Assembly (NCBI GenBank): GCA_963626805.1
Contig: CAVFXS010000023.1
Span: 62,001 to 126,000 of the forward strand
From: CAG-632 sp963626805
Lineage (GTDB): Bacteria > Bacillota > Clostridia > Lachnospirales > Lachnospiraceae
DNA: 64,000 nt
Direction: 5' to 3'
In this document: one piece after another, positions 18,124 to 26,275 of the stretch
How positions within the stretch are numbered: the stretch's first letter is position 1
How the letters are laid out: every line of letters starts with the position of its first letter
The notes under the pieces: model-generated
The model's input: only the letters and a program-made list of their open reading frames with translations
What the model was told of the DNA's origin: nothing
Databases searched by the model: none
Translations under genes and position numbers: made by a program

Positions 18124-19779
18124 TTGAAAATCAAAAGAAAACAGATTGGAATGATTGTGTTTATTGCAATCATCATCGTACTTGCAGTTATTTCCTGCAA
18201 AACTCCGGGAACAATCGCAGATCCGGGGGACTATCAGTGCGGAAGTTATGCGACGGTTTTATCCTTGCTGCCGCCGGTAATCGCTATCGGACTGGCATTG
18301 ATCACCAAGGAGGTATATACATCCCTTCTGGCAGGGATTATTGCAGGTGGACTTTTATATTCGAACTTTAATCTTGAGCTGATGATCAATACGATCTTTT
18401 TTCAGGAAGACGGCGGTATGATCTATAAGCTGGCAGATTCCTGGAACGTGGGTATTCTGGTATTTCTGGTAATGCTCGGAATCTTAGTATCTCTGTTAAA
18501 TAAAGCAGGCGGCTCTGCGGCATTTGGTAAATGGGCCTCCAGACATATCAAAACCAGAACCGGTGCACAGATTTCGGTTATGATTCTGGGTATTCTGATT
18601 TTTGTAGACGATTATTTTAACTGTCTGACCGTCGGCAGTGTATTACGACCGGTCACGGACCGTCATAGGGTATCACGGGCGAAGTTGTCTTATATTATTG
18701 ATGCAACAGCTGCTCCGGTCTGTATTATTGCACCAATCAGCTCCTGGGCAGCGGCAGTAACATCTTCCGTTCCGGAGGATGCCGGGATTAACGGATTCGC
18801 AGTCTTTATTCAGACAATTCCATATAATTATTATGCAATATTAACACTTGTTATGGTACTTGCAGTGGCTCTGCTGCGAGTGGATTTCGGGCCGATGAAG
18901 AAGCATGAGATGAATGCGATTGCAGGAGATCTGTTTACCACATCCGAGCGACCATACGAAGATAATGAGGAGGAGATTGTTAAAGAGAATGCACATGTGC
19001 TGGATCTGATTCTTCCGATAGCTGTACTGATCGTCAGCTGTATTATCGCGATGGTATATACCGGTGGATTTTTCAACGGTACATCCTTTGTAGAGGCCTT
19101 TGCATCCTCAGATGCGTCTATGGGTCTGGTGCTTGGCGGAGCTGTAGCATTGGTGTTTACATTTATTTATTTCATGCTGCGGGATGTATTATCGTTCCAG
19201 GAGTTTACGGAGTGTATTCCGGAAGGCTTTAAGTCTATGATCGCTCCGATCCTGATCCTGACAATGGCATGGACCTTATCCGGTATGACCAATCTGCTCG
19301 GTGCAAAGATCTTTGTGGCAGATGTAGTGGCAAATTCAGCAACGGCTATGCAGGGCTTCCTGCCAATGATTATTTTCCTTGTTGCGGCATTTTTGGCGTT
19401 CGCAACCGGAACGTCCTGGGGAACTTTCAGCATTCTGATTCCGATTGTTCTGGGTGTATTCCCATCCGGACAGATGATGGTAATTTCTATTGCGTCCTGT
19501 CTGGCAGGAGCAGTTTGCGGAGATCATTGTTCTCCGATTTCAGATACTACGATCATGGCATCAGCAGGTGGACATTGTGAGCATGTGAATCATGTAACGA
19601 CACAGCTTCCGTATGCGTTGATGGTAGCTGTAGTCTGTCTGGTAGGCTATCTTCTGATCGGAATCCTGCAGGCGGTCGGACTTGGTGCAATCTCATGGAT
19701 TGCATTGCCGATAAGTATTGTACTGCTGCTTGCAGTATTATTTGTGATCCGGACGAAGACCGGACGGGAAGAAATTTAA
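18124..19779 (+). CDS. NhaC-family Na+/H+ antiporter
   Basis: A 551-residue polytopic membrane protein with about 12 transmembrane segments. Family signatures include the Asp-Asp pair in ILIFVDDYFNCLTVGSVLRP, the TGTSWGTF segment and GDHCSPISDTTIMASAG near the C-terminus. These match the NhaC/COG1757 group, which exchange Na+ for protons or for organic cations. I chose TTG 18124, preceded by GGGTGGAG with seven bases spacing, because the promoter occupies the longer frame. The AAA ATPase gene starts 14 bases after its stop and may be co-transcribed. Confidence 0.88.
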   Translation: MKIKRKQIGMIVFIAIIIVLAVISCKTPGTIADPGDYQCGSYATVLSLLPPVIAIGLALITKEVYTSLLAGIIAGGLLYSNFNLELMINTIFFQEDGGMIYKLADSWNVGILVFLVMLGILVSLLNKAGGSAAFGKWASRHIKTRTGAQISVMILGILIFVDDYFNCLTVGSVLRPVTDRHRVSRAKLSYIIDATAAPVCIIAPISSWAAAVTSSVPEDAGINGFAVFIQTIPYNYYAILTLVMVLAVALLRVDFGPMKKHEMNAIAGDLFTTSERPYEDNEEEIVKENAHVLDLILPIAVLIVSCIIAMVYTGGFFNGTSFVEAFASSDASMGLVLGGAVALVFTFIYFMLRDVLSFQEFTECIPEGFKSMIAPILILTMAWTLSGMTNLLGAKIFVADVVANSATAMQGFLPMIIFLVAAFLAFATGTSWGTFSILIPIVLGVFPSGQMMVISIASCLAGAVCGDHCSPISDTTIMASAGGHCEHVNHVTTQLPYALMVAVVCLVGYLLIGILQAVGLGAISWIALPISIVLLLAVLFVIRTKTGREEI

Positions 19780-19792
19780 GGAGGAGAAATCA

Positions 19793-21277
19793 ATGCCAGT
19801 ATTTGATTTTAATGGAACACCGGAAGAAAAGACGGATGTTGTCTGCACATATACTACATTTTACAGTACCGCAAAGGAGAAAAACCCGGAGGAGCCGATC
19901 CTGGTATTAGATAACCGGGAGAGACAGTGGCCGCATCATAGCATGGGACTGTTTACCAACCAGAGTCAGCAGACCGCATTTGAGTTTAAGGAAGAGGGAA
20001 CTACCAGTACCGCAGATATCTTAAAGGTAGATGCCCGGTTTGTCAGTCTGATCAAGTGGCTGGGCGAGAATCATATCAGCATCCGGTTATCCGGTCAGAA
20101 TCGTGAGGATGGCTATGCAGTGTACCGGATCCGTGAGATGGCATTTGGCGGCGGTACCAAGCTGTCAGCCCAGGATGGATTCCTGCAGTTTATGATTGAA
20201 CGTCTGCTTGCAAGCAGTGCGGCAGAGGAAGTGGAAGAGGATGACGATGCAGAGGAAGAGGGAGATGAGATGAAGCTGACCAGTCTTCAGAGTATCTCTG
20301 ATTTCATGACCTGCGCCGGAAGAACCATGCCGGATAATATCCGCCTGTGGGCGAGAAGAAATCTGGCAGTGGCACGGTCCCATGAGGTATCCCCGGAGGA
20401 GCGGCGGCACGCACAGCGGGCCCTTTCCATCATGATGAATGTGCAGTGGAAGAGTAATTATTTTGAAGCAATTGATCCGGTAGAGGCACGCCGGATTCTG
20501 GATGAAGAATTATACGGGATGGAACGGGTAAAGCAGAGAATCATGGAGACGATCATCCAGATCAACCGGACACATACACTTCCGGCCTATGGATTGTTAC
20601 TGGTCGGACCTGCCGGAACCGGTAAGTCCCAGATCGCTTATGCGGTAGCCAGGATCCTGAAGCTACCATGGACAACTCTGGATATGAGTTCCATCAACGA
20701 TCCGGAGCAGTTGACAGGAAGCTCCAGAATCTATGCGAATGCAAAGCCGGGTATTATTATGGAGGCATTTTCGATTGCCGGAGAGTCCAATCTGGTATTT
20801 ATTATCAATGAGCTGGATAAGGCAGCATCCGGAAAGGGCAATGGGAATCCGGCGGATGTATTGCTGACCCTGCTGGATAATCTGGGCTTTACGGATAATT
20901 ATATGGAGTGTATGGTGCCGACAGTCGGTGTTTATCCGATTGCAACAGCAAATAATAAGGAGCAGATCAGTGCACCGCTGATGTCCCGATTTGCAGTGAT
21001 TGATATTCCGGATTATACCTTTGAAGAGAAGAAGCTGATTTTCTCCAACTTTGTAATGCCGAAGGTACTGAAGCGGATCGGCTTGCAGGAAAGTGAATGT
21101 ATTATTACAGAAGAAGGACTGAATGCAGTAGTAGATCAGTTTAAGAATACGTCCGGTATCCGGAATCTGGAGCAGGCAGCCGAACATCTGGCAGCCAATG
21201 CACTCTATCAGATCGAGGTAGAACATATGAAGCAGGTGGTATTTAATGAGGCAGAGGTACAGAGGCTATTTGCATAA
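19793..21277 (+). CDS. Lon-like AAA+ ATPase without a protease domain
   Basis: A 494-residue cytoplasmic protein. A unique N-terminal region of about 230 residues includes an acidic segment (EEVEEDDDAEEEGDE near 142-156). A Lon-type AAA+ module follows, with the entry motif EELYGMERVKQRIMETI, Walker A GPAGTGKSQ (about 272), Walker B FIINELDK (about 340), sensor 1 ATANNKEQ and a lid with the sensor 2 segment SGIRNLEQA. The chain ends after the lid, with no Ser-Lys protease domain. It is therefore likely a remodelling or disaggregating ATPase. AAGGAGGAG precedes the start. Confidence 0.83.
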   Translation: MPVFDFNGTPEEKTDVVCTYTTFYSTAKEKNPEEPILVLDNRERQWPHHSMGLFTNQSQQTAFEFKEEGTTSTADILKVDARFVSLIKWLGENHISIRLSGQNREDGYAVYRIREMAFGGGTKLSAQDGFLQFMIERLLASSAAEEVEEDDDAEEEGDEMKLTSLQSISDFMTCAGRTMPDNIRLWARRNLAVARSHEVSPEERRHAQRALSIMMNVQWKSNYFEAIDPVEARRILDEELYGMERVKQRIMETIIQINRTHTLPAYGLLLVGPAGTGKSQIAYAVARILKLPWTTLDMSSINDPEQLTGSSRIYANAKPGIIMEAFSIAGESNLVFIINELDKAASGKGNGNPADVLLTLLDNLGFTDNYMECMVPTVGVYPIATANNKEQISAPLMSRFAVIDIPDYTFEEKKLIFSNFVMPKVLKRIGLQESECIITEEGLNAVVDQFKNTSGIRNLEQAAEHLAANALYQIEVEHMKQVVFNEAEVQRLFA

Positions 21278-21364
21278 ATACTGTATGGGAAAAGAATAGG
21301 AGGACGGTAATTTTATCCGATGTAACGGAGTCAGTTAGATAGATTATACATGAGGTTCTATGAT

Positions 21365-22327
21365 ATGAAGAGCAGACAGATTAGAAATTCAATGTTACTG
21401 GTGTTGACAGCATTCATTTGGGGAACCGCATTTGTAGCCCAAAGAGAAGGCGGAGATGTGGTTGGACCGTTTACATTTAATGGCATCCGTTCCTTCATAG
21501 GAAGTGCGGTACTGCTTCCGGTAATTGTTTTTTTGGATAAATTACATCCTTCGGAGAAAAAACTGAAGACACCGGAGGATAAAAAAAGACTTTGGCTGGG
21601 AGGAGCCAGCTGTGGTACGATTCTGTTCCTTGCAAGCTCTGCGCAGCAATTGGGGCTATATATGGGAACTTCGGCAGGAAAGGCGGGGTTTCTGACTGCC
21701 TGCTACATTCTTCTGGTTCCGATTCTGAGTCTGTTTTTGAAGAAACGATGTGGCTGGAATATATGGGTGGGAATTGTAATTGCGATTGCCGGTCTTTATC
21801 TGCTTTGTATGACGGATGCTTTTCGGATTCAGTCGAGTGATGGCATCGTATTAATCTGCGCAGTGTTATTCGCAGTTCATATTCTGGTGGTAGATTATTT
21901 TTCACCACTGGTAGATGGAGTCAGAATGTCAAGCATTCAGTTTCTTGTATGCGGGCTTCTAAGTATGATACCTATGGTTCTGGTGGATATGAAACATTCC
22001 GTAGCAGGAATTACCGAATGTATTTCAAGGCTTCAGAGCCTAGATGCATGGATACCGATTTTGTATGCGGGAATTTTCTCTTGCGGTGTAGGTTATACGT
22101 TGCAGATTGTAGGGCAAAATGGGTTAAATCCGACAATTGCCTCAATGCTCATGAGTCTGGAATCTGTATTTTCGGTGTTTGCAGGCTGGATAATTCTGCA
22201 TGAAACTATGGGACTGCGGCAAATGGGAGGATGTGCCCTGATATTCATTGCGATTCTGTTAGCACAGATTCCGGTAGATAAATTTAGAAACAAAAAGAGC
22301 AGTGACTCTAGTTATATGGAGAGATGA
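21365..22327 (+). CDS. DMT-superfamily transporter (EamA repeats)
   Basis: A 320-residue membrane protein with ten hydrophobic segments arranged as two EamA repeats; the first repeat starts with the characteristic AFIWGTAFVAQREG and the second has SVFSVFAGWIILHE. Such proteins export metabolites or amino acids; the substrate cannot be predicted. The frame opens with ATG 21350, but GAGG at 21352-21355 is nine bases before ATG 21365, which I prefer. There is no clear operon partner. Confidence 0.85.
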   Translation: MKSRQIRNSMLLVLTAFIWGTAFVAQREGGDVVGPFTFNGIRSFIGSAVLLPVIVFLDKLHPSEKKLKTPEDKKRLWLGGASCGTILFLASSAQQLGLYMGTSAGKAGFLTACYILLVPILSLFLKKRCGWNIWVGIVIAIAGLYLLCMTDAFRIQSSDGIVLICAVLFAVHILVVDYFSPLVDGVRMSSIQFLVCGLLSMIPMVLVDMKHSVAGITECISRLQSLDAWIPILYAGIFSCGVGYTLQIVGQNGLNPTIASMLMSLESVFSVFAGWIILHETMGLRQMGGCALIFIAILLAQIPVDKFRNKKSSDSSYMER

Positions 22328-22375
22328 GAAAAACCTGCAGAGAAAGTACTTGTTACAGAAATAGTCAGTGAGCCA

Positions 22376-22404
22376 TTGCATGACGAAATCAGAATGCTTA
22401 TAAT
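22376..22404 (+). promoter_or_regulatory. Candidate promoter upstream of the acidic protein and xpt
   Basis: TTGCAT (22376-22381), 17 bases, then a perfect TATAAT (22399-22404). It lies about 80 bases before the start of the acidic protein gene and would drive that gene and xpt. The leader contains no purine-riboswitch signature. Confidence 0.6.
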
Positions 22405-22488
22405 AATGATATTCAGGCTTGTGGCTTACTGCATATGCGGTGGGATGAAGCAGGCACAGGATTTATAGAAGAAAGTGGAGGAAATCCA

Positions 22489-23124
22489 ATGGGATTATTT
22501 ACAAACTGGTGGAAGGAATTACCGGCAGATTCGGCTGTTTACAACCGAATTGTGGAGCTGATAACCGAGGATGAGACGATCCGGGAAGGCATGAGACGGA
22601 TCGTGCAGGATCCGATGGGGTATTATCAGGGACGAGAGAAGGAGCTGAGGGAGAAGAAGATTTCTCCGAAGGATACGAATGAAATGTGCTGGCGGGCACT
22701 CATGGAATACATGCTTGAAAAGGGGATTGCAATGGAACTGGAAGCGTCTGATGACATTGATGCTTACCGGGAGGATATGGGCGCATTGGCAGCAGGCATG
22801 AATCTCCCGTTTGATCCGGCATGGTTTAACGATGATCTGAGAGATTCCATTCGTGGAGGCAGAGGCTTTCAGGATCCGGATCTCTTTTATGATTTTTTCC
22901 CGGATGATGAGCGGGATAATGAGGTTGACTGGAATGAACGTCTGGATGAAGAATGGATGGATGACGGGTATTGTGTAGGTGCGATGTGCTTTCGAGCCCG
23001 CATCTTTGGTGAGGTCAATGGACGAATTCATTTCATCCTGAATCGGGAGAATGCAGAAGAGCTGAAGAAGCTGGCCAAACAGACAAAGCATACTGCCGGA
23101 AAGGCCAATGATAGTATTATATAG
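22489..23124 (+). CDS. Acidic cytoplasmic protein of unknown function
   Basis: A 211-residue protein with no signal peptide or membrane segment. It is strongly acidic (for example DLFYDFFPDDERDNEVDWNE around residues 140-160) with several Trp. I do not recognise the family. The open frame extends to ATG 22435, but TGGAGG at 22477-22482 points to ATG 22489. It is followed after 44 bases by xanthine phosphoribosyltransferase, and one promoter may serve both; whether the link is functional is unknown. Confidence 0.65.
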   Translation: MGLFTNWWKELPADSAVYNRIVELITEDETIREGMRRIVQDPMGYYQGREKELREKKISPKDTNEMCWRALMEYMLEKGIAMELEASDDIDAYREDMGALAAGMNLPFDPAWFNDDLRDSIRGGRGFQDPDLFYDFFPDDERDNEVDWNERLDEEWMDDGYCVGAMCFRARIFGEVNGRIHFILNRENAEELKKLAKQTKHTAGKANDSII

Positions 23125-23168
23125 ACAGAATAAAGCCGGATGACCGGGTGACATAGGAGGAAGAGGAC

Positions 23169-23753
23169 GTGAACTTTTTAGAAGAACGCATATTAAAGGA
23201 TGGAATTGTAAAAGAAGGAAATGTACTGAAGGTGGACAGCTTTCTGAATCACCAGATGGATGTGAAGCTGTTTGATGAGATCGGTGCAGAGTTCAAATGC
23301 CGGTTTGACGGTGTACAGGTAGATAAGATCCTGACCATCGAGGCCTCCGGAATCGGAATTGCATGTATGGTTGCGAGACACTTTGACGTCCCGGTTATTT
23401 TTGCAAAGAAGTCAAAGAGTGTAAATATTGATGGGGATGTGTTTGTGGCGGAGGTCGAGTCCTTTACGCATAAATGTAAAAACCAGATCATGGTATCGAA
23501 GAAATTCTTAAATCCGGGCGAAAATGTTCTGATCATTGATGATTTTCTGGCAAACGGATGTGCCCTGCAGGGACTGATCTCAATCGTGTCCTCTGCAGGT
23601 GCCAATGTCGCCGGAGTCGGCATTGTCATTGAGAAGGGATTCCAGCAGGGCGGACAGATCATCCGGAACCTTGGATACCATCTGGAGTCACTTGCAATTG
23701 TAGAAGAAATGAATGCTGAAACCGGAGATATCCGGTTCCGGGAAAATAAATAG
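23169..23753 (+). CDS. xpt: Xanthine phosphoribosyltransferase
   Basis: This cytoplasmic purine-salvage enzyme converts xanthine and PRPP to XMP. The 194-residue length and the sequence match Xpt along the whole chain. The N-terminus is MNFLEERILKDG, the hood region EASGIG follows (about 57), and the PRPP loop is VLIIDDFLANGCAL (about 123-136), whose FLANG is typical of Xpt rather than of adenine phosphoribosyltransferase. GTG start with AGGAGG eight bases upstream. In many Firmicutes xpt is controlled by a guanine riboswitch; none is visible here. Confidence 0.95.
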   Translation: MNFLEERILKDGIVKEGNVLKVDSFLNHQMDVKLFDEIGAEFKCRFDGVQVDKILTIEASGIGIACMVARHFDVPVIFAKKSKSVNIDGDVFVAEVESFTHKCKNQIMVSKKFLNPGENVLIIDDFLANGCALQGLISIVSSAGANVAGVGIVIEKGFQQGGQIIRNLGYHLESLAIVEEMNAETGDIRFRENK

Positions 23754-23767
23754 TTAAAAATTACCGC

Positions 23768-23796
23768 TTGCATTTCAGAACGAATGTTTGTATAAT
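23768..23796 (+). promoter_or_regulatory. Promoter that appears to make a leaderless radical-SAM mRNA
   Basis: TTGCAT (23768-23773), 17 bases, then TATAAT (23791-23796). The expected transcription start, six to seven bases after the -10 box, is the A of the ATG at 23803. No Shine-Dalgarno sequence exists before that ATG. Confidence 0.65.
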
Positions 23797-23802
23797 AAAC
23801 AC

Positions 23803-25323
23803 ATGTTCGAAACAACAGGCGGTTTTGATATTCAGGAAAAATTGCATATATTATCCGATGCAGCGAAGTATGATGTCGCATGTACATCCAGCGGAGTGAA
23901 ACGAAAGGGTCAGGAAGGTATGCTGGGGAACGCAGAATCATGTGGAATCTGCCATAGCTTTGCATCGGACGGCAGATGTATTTCGCTGCTTAAGATTCTG
24001 ATGACGAATCATTGTATCTATGATTGTAAGTACTGTGTGAATCGTGTATCCAATGATGTGCCACGGGCGACCTTTACTCCGGAGGAGATCTGTGAGCTGA
24101 CGGTGGAGTTTTATAAGCGGAATTATATTGAGGGACTGTTCTTAAGCTCCGGCGTGCTGAAGGATCCGACCTATACGATGGAGAAGATGTGTGAGACGCT
24201 GTCATTATTGCGCACGAAGTATGCATTTAACGGTTATATCCATGTTAAGACGATTCCGGGTGCATCGGATGAGCTGCTGGCAGCGGCCGGATTTCTGGCC
24301 GACCGTATCAGTGTGAATCTGGAGCTTCCGACGGCGGAAGGTTTAAAGAAGCTGGCACCGAATAAGAGCTTTCAGACCATTTTGAAGCCGATGAAGCGGG
24401 TGAGTGCGACGATTGCAGAGAGCCGTCAGGCGATCGGAAAGAGCGGCTACATGGAGCGAAGCAGAGGGAATGCCTATTTGCCGGGGAGTATTTTTGAAAA
24501 GAATCGGATGCGGCTCGCACAACAGGAGCGGTCTAACCAGATAAGTACGGGACAGGTTGGAATGGGGCAGTCGTTGCAGGAAACTGCAGGTACAGGAAGC
24601 TCCTCGCTGTGGGAGTATGCACATTCAACGGCGGTTCCGGCAATTGTATCCGAGCGGGGACAGATCCGGGAGTTTGCACCTGCCGGTCAGAGTACGCAGA
24701 TGATCATCGGAGCAACCGATGAGAATGATTATACCTTATTGCAGACGACACAGAGACTGTATCAGACCTATGATCTGAAGCGGGTCTTTTATTCCGCCTA
24801 TATACCGATAAATGAGGATCAGGCACTTCCGGGACTGGATACTCCGGTGCCGTTACTTCGGGAACACAGACTGTATCAGGCAGACTGGCTGCTACGGTTC
24901 TATGGGTTTCAGGCAGACGAACTGCTTTCAGAGACCAGACCGAATTTCAATGTTCAGCTGGATCCGAAATGTGACTGGGCGTTGCGACATCTCGGAGAGT
25001 TTCCGGTTGAGGTCCGGACAGCACCGTATGATGTATTGCTTCGGGTACCGGGGATTGGACCGAAGTCAGCCAGCCGGATCGTGAATGCCAGACGATATGG
25101 CAGTATATCCTTTGAGCAACTGAAGAAGATGGGTGTGGTACTGAAACGGGCACATTATTTTATTACCTGCGGTGGTAAGATGATGTACCGGACTCCGATC
25201 GAGGAGCAGTATATAACCAGACAGCTGACCGGTGTGAATACACGGGAGAACTGGCAGATCCAGCATCAGCAGGAGGATCATCGGCAGATGTCGCTCTTTG
25301 ATGACTTCGGAATTGCCAGATGA
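23803..25323 (+). CDS. Radical SAM protein with helix-hairpin-helix, putative DNA modification/repair
   Basis: A 506-residue radical-SAM enzyme. The [4Fe-4S] cysteines are in NHCIYDCKYCVN (Cys-x3-Cys-x2-Cys, about residues 69-76), and a further pair occurs upstream in CGICHSF. Residues about 205-290 are a variable, low-complexity insertion. The C-terminus has a helix-hairpin-helix DNA-binding motif (RVPGIGPKSASRIVNARRYG). This is the family annotated as putative DNA modification/repair radical SAM protein, always found beside the small protein that follows here. The true substrate is not known. The frame extends five codons upstream to a TTG that lies in the promoter, so ATG 23803 is preferred. 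Confidence 0.9.
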   Translation: MFETTGGFDIQEKLHILSDAAKYDVACTSSGVKRKGQEGMLGNAESCGICHSFASDGRCISLLKILMTNHCIYDCKYCVNRVSNDVPRATFTPEEICELTVEFYKRNYIEGLFLSSGVLKDPTYTMEKMCETLSLLRTKYAFNGYIHVKTIPGASDELLAAAGFLADRISVNLELPTAEGLKKLAPNKSFQTILKPMKRVSATIAESRQAIGKSGYMERSRGNAYLPGSIFEKNRMRLAQQERSNQISTGQVGMGQSLQETAGTGSSSLWEYAHSTAVPAIVSERGQIREFAPAGQSTQMIIGATDENDYTLLQTTQRLYQTYDLKRVFYSAYIPINEDQALPGLDTPVPLLREHRLYQADWLLRFYGFQADELLSETRPNFNVQLDPKCDWALRHLGEFPVEVRTAPYDVLLRVPGIGPKSASRIVNARRYGSISFEQLKKMGVVLKRAHYFITCGGKMMYRTPIEEQYITRQLTGVNTRENWQIQHQQEDHRQMSLFDDFGIAR

Positions 25324-25339
25324 ATGTAGGGGAAAGGTT

Positions 25340-26119
25340 ATGAGAATATTTACCTGTGAGCGCCAATATGAAGCAATGATGACCTGTATTTATGATGCGT
25401 GGAGTTATGCTCTGTCTGCCGGGCATGAGAATGTAAGACTGATGCTGGAGCCGGTTTATCAGCCGTCATTGTTTGATGAATATGTTCATATTGATGCGGA
25501 TGAGGAGAAAGTGAAGAAGGTGACCCGATCCATTCAGAGCAAGATAGGGATGGATGCATATATTCATATCTATTATGCCTGTCTGTCAAAGGAGGATGCT
25601 CTGGATGATATCTATCGGTTTCTGCGGGTGGGATTCCGGATGGGGGCTCCTGTGATGCAGGCACTCTCCGTGCCGGAGGTACTCCGAATGATGGAGATTC
25701 GCCGGAATGTGGGGAATGAGGCACACTATTTCCGGGAGTTTGCCCGGTTTCATTCCATTGATAATCAGGTATATGTCTGCCATCTGGAGCCAAAGAATGA
25801 TGTGATTGCTCTGGTGGCGGAGCATTTTGCAGACCGTATGCCGTCAGAGTATTTCATGATTATTGATGATAATCGGAGCTATGCGGTGATTCATGATCTG
25901 AAAGATACAGAGGCATACCATAAGCTCTCAATCCGGCAGCTGGAGCCGGCCGAATTACAGAAGTTAAAACATACAGAGGAATATCCGGATGTATACCGGG
26001 GACTCTGGAAAACATTTTTTGATACGATTGGTATTGAACAGCGAAAGAATCCGAAATGTCAGAGGAATCTGATGCCAATCTGGATGCGGAAGCATGCGGT
26101 AGAATTTATGGATGACTAA
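25340..26119 (+). CDS. Partner of the radical-SAM DNA enzyme (TIGR03915/DUF4130 type)
   Basis: A 259-residue cytoplasmic protein. The N-terminal MRIFTCERQYEAMMTCIYDAW and the segment GNEAHYFREFARFHSID, plus the DNRSYAVIHD segment, match the family annotated as probable DNA metabolism protein that co-occurs with the radical-SAM/HhH enzyme. In other genomes the same domain is fused to a uracil-DNA-glycosylase-like domain, which is absent here. GGGGAAAGG precedes ATG 25340; the frame runs back to 25298 inside the upstream gene but without a ribosome binding site. It lies 16 bases downstream of the radical-SAM gene, so the pair is one unit. Confidence 0.82.
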   Translation: MRIFTCERQYEAMMTCIYDAWSYALSAGHENVRLMLEPVYQPSLFDEYVHIDADEEKVKKVTRSIQSKIGMDAYIHIYYACLSKEDALDDIYRFLRVGFRMGAPVMQALSVPEVLRMMEIRRNVGNEAHYFREFARFHSIDNQVYVCHLEPKNDVIALVAEHFADRMPSEYFMIIDDNRSYAVIHDLKDTEAYHKLSIRQLEPAELQKLKHTEEYPDVYRGLWKTFFDTIGIEQRKNPKCQRNLMPIWMRKHAVEFMDD

Positions 26120-26275
26120 AAGCACTTGACACAGACTACAATATTAAGTAGCCTTATGGAAGAACTAATCAGAATCAGGACAAGAACGAATGGAAGTAAT
26201 GATTAATCAGAAATAAGTATTTATAGTATAAATATATTGTTTTAGAAGGTAGAAATAAGGACGGCAGACGATAAG

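Noticed and set aside
22328..23168. Guanine riboswitch for xpt
   Set aside because: None of the conserved purine-aptamer segments is present in the gap before xpt or before the preceding gene.
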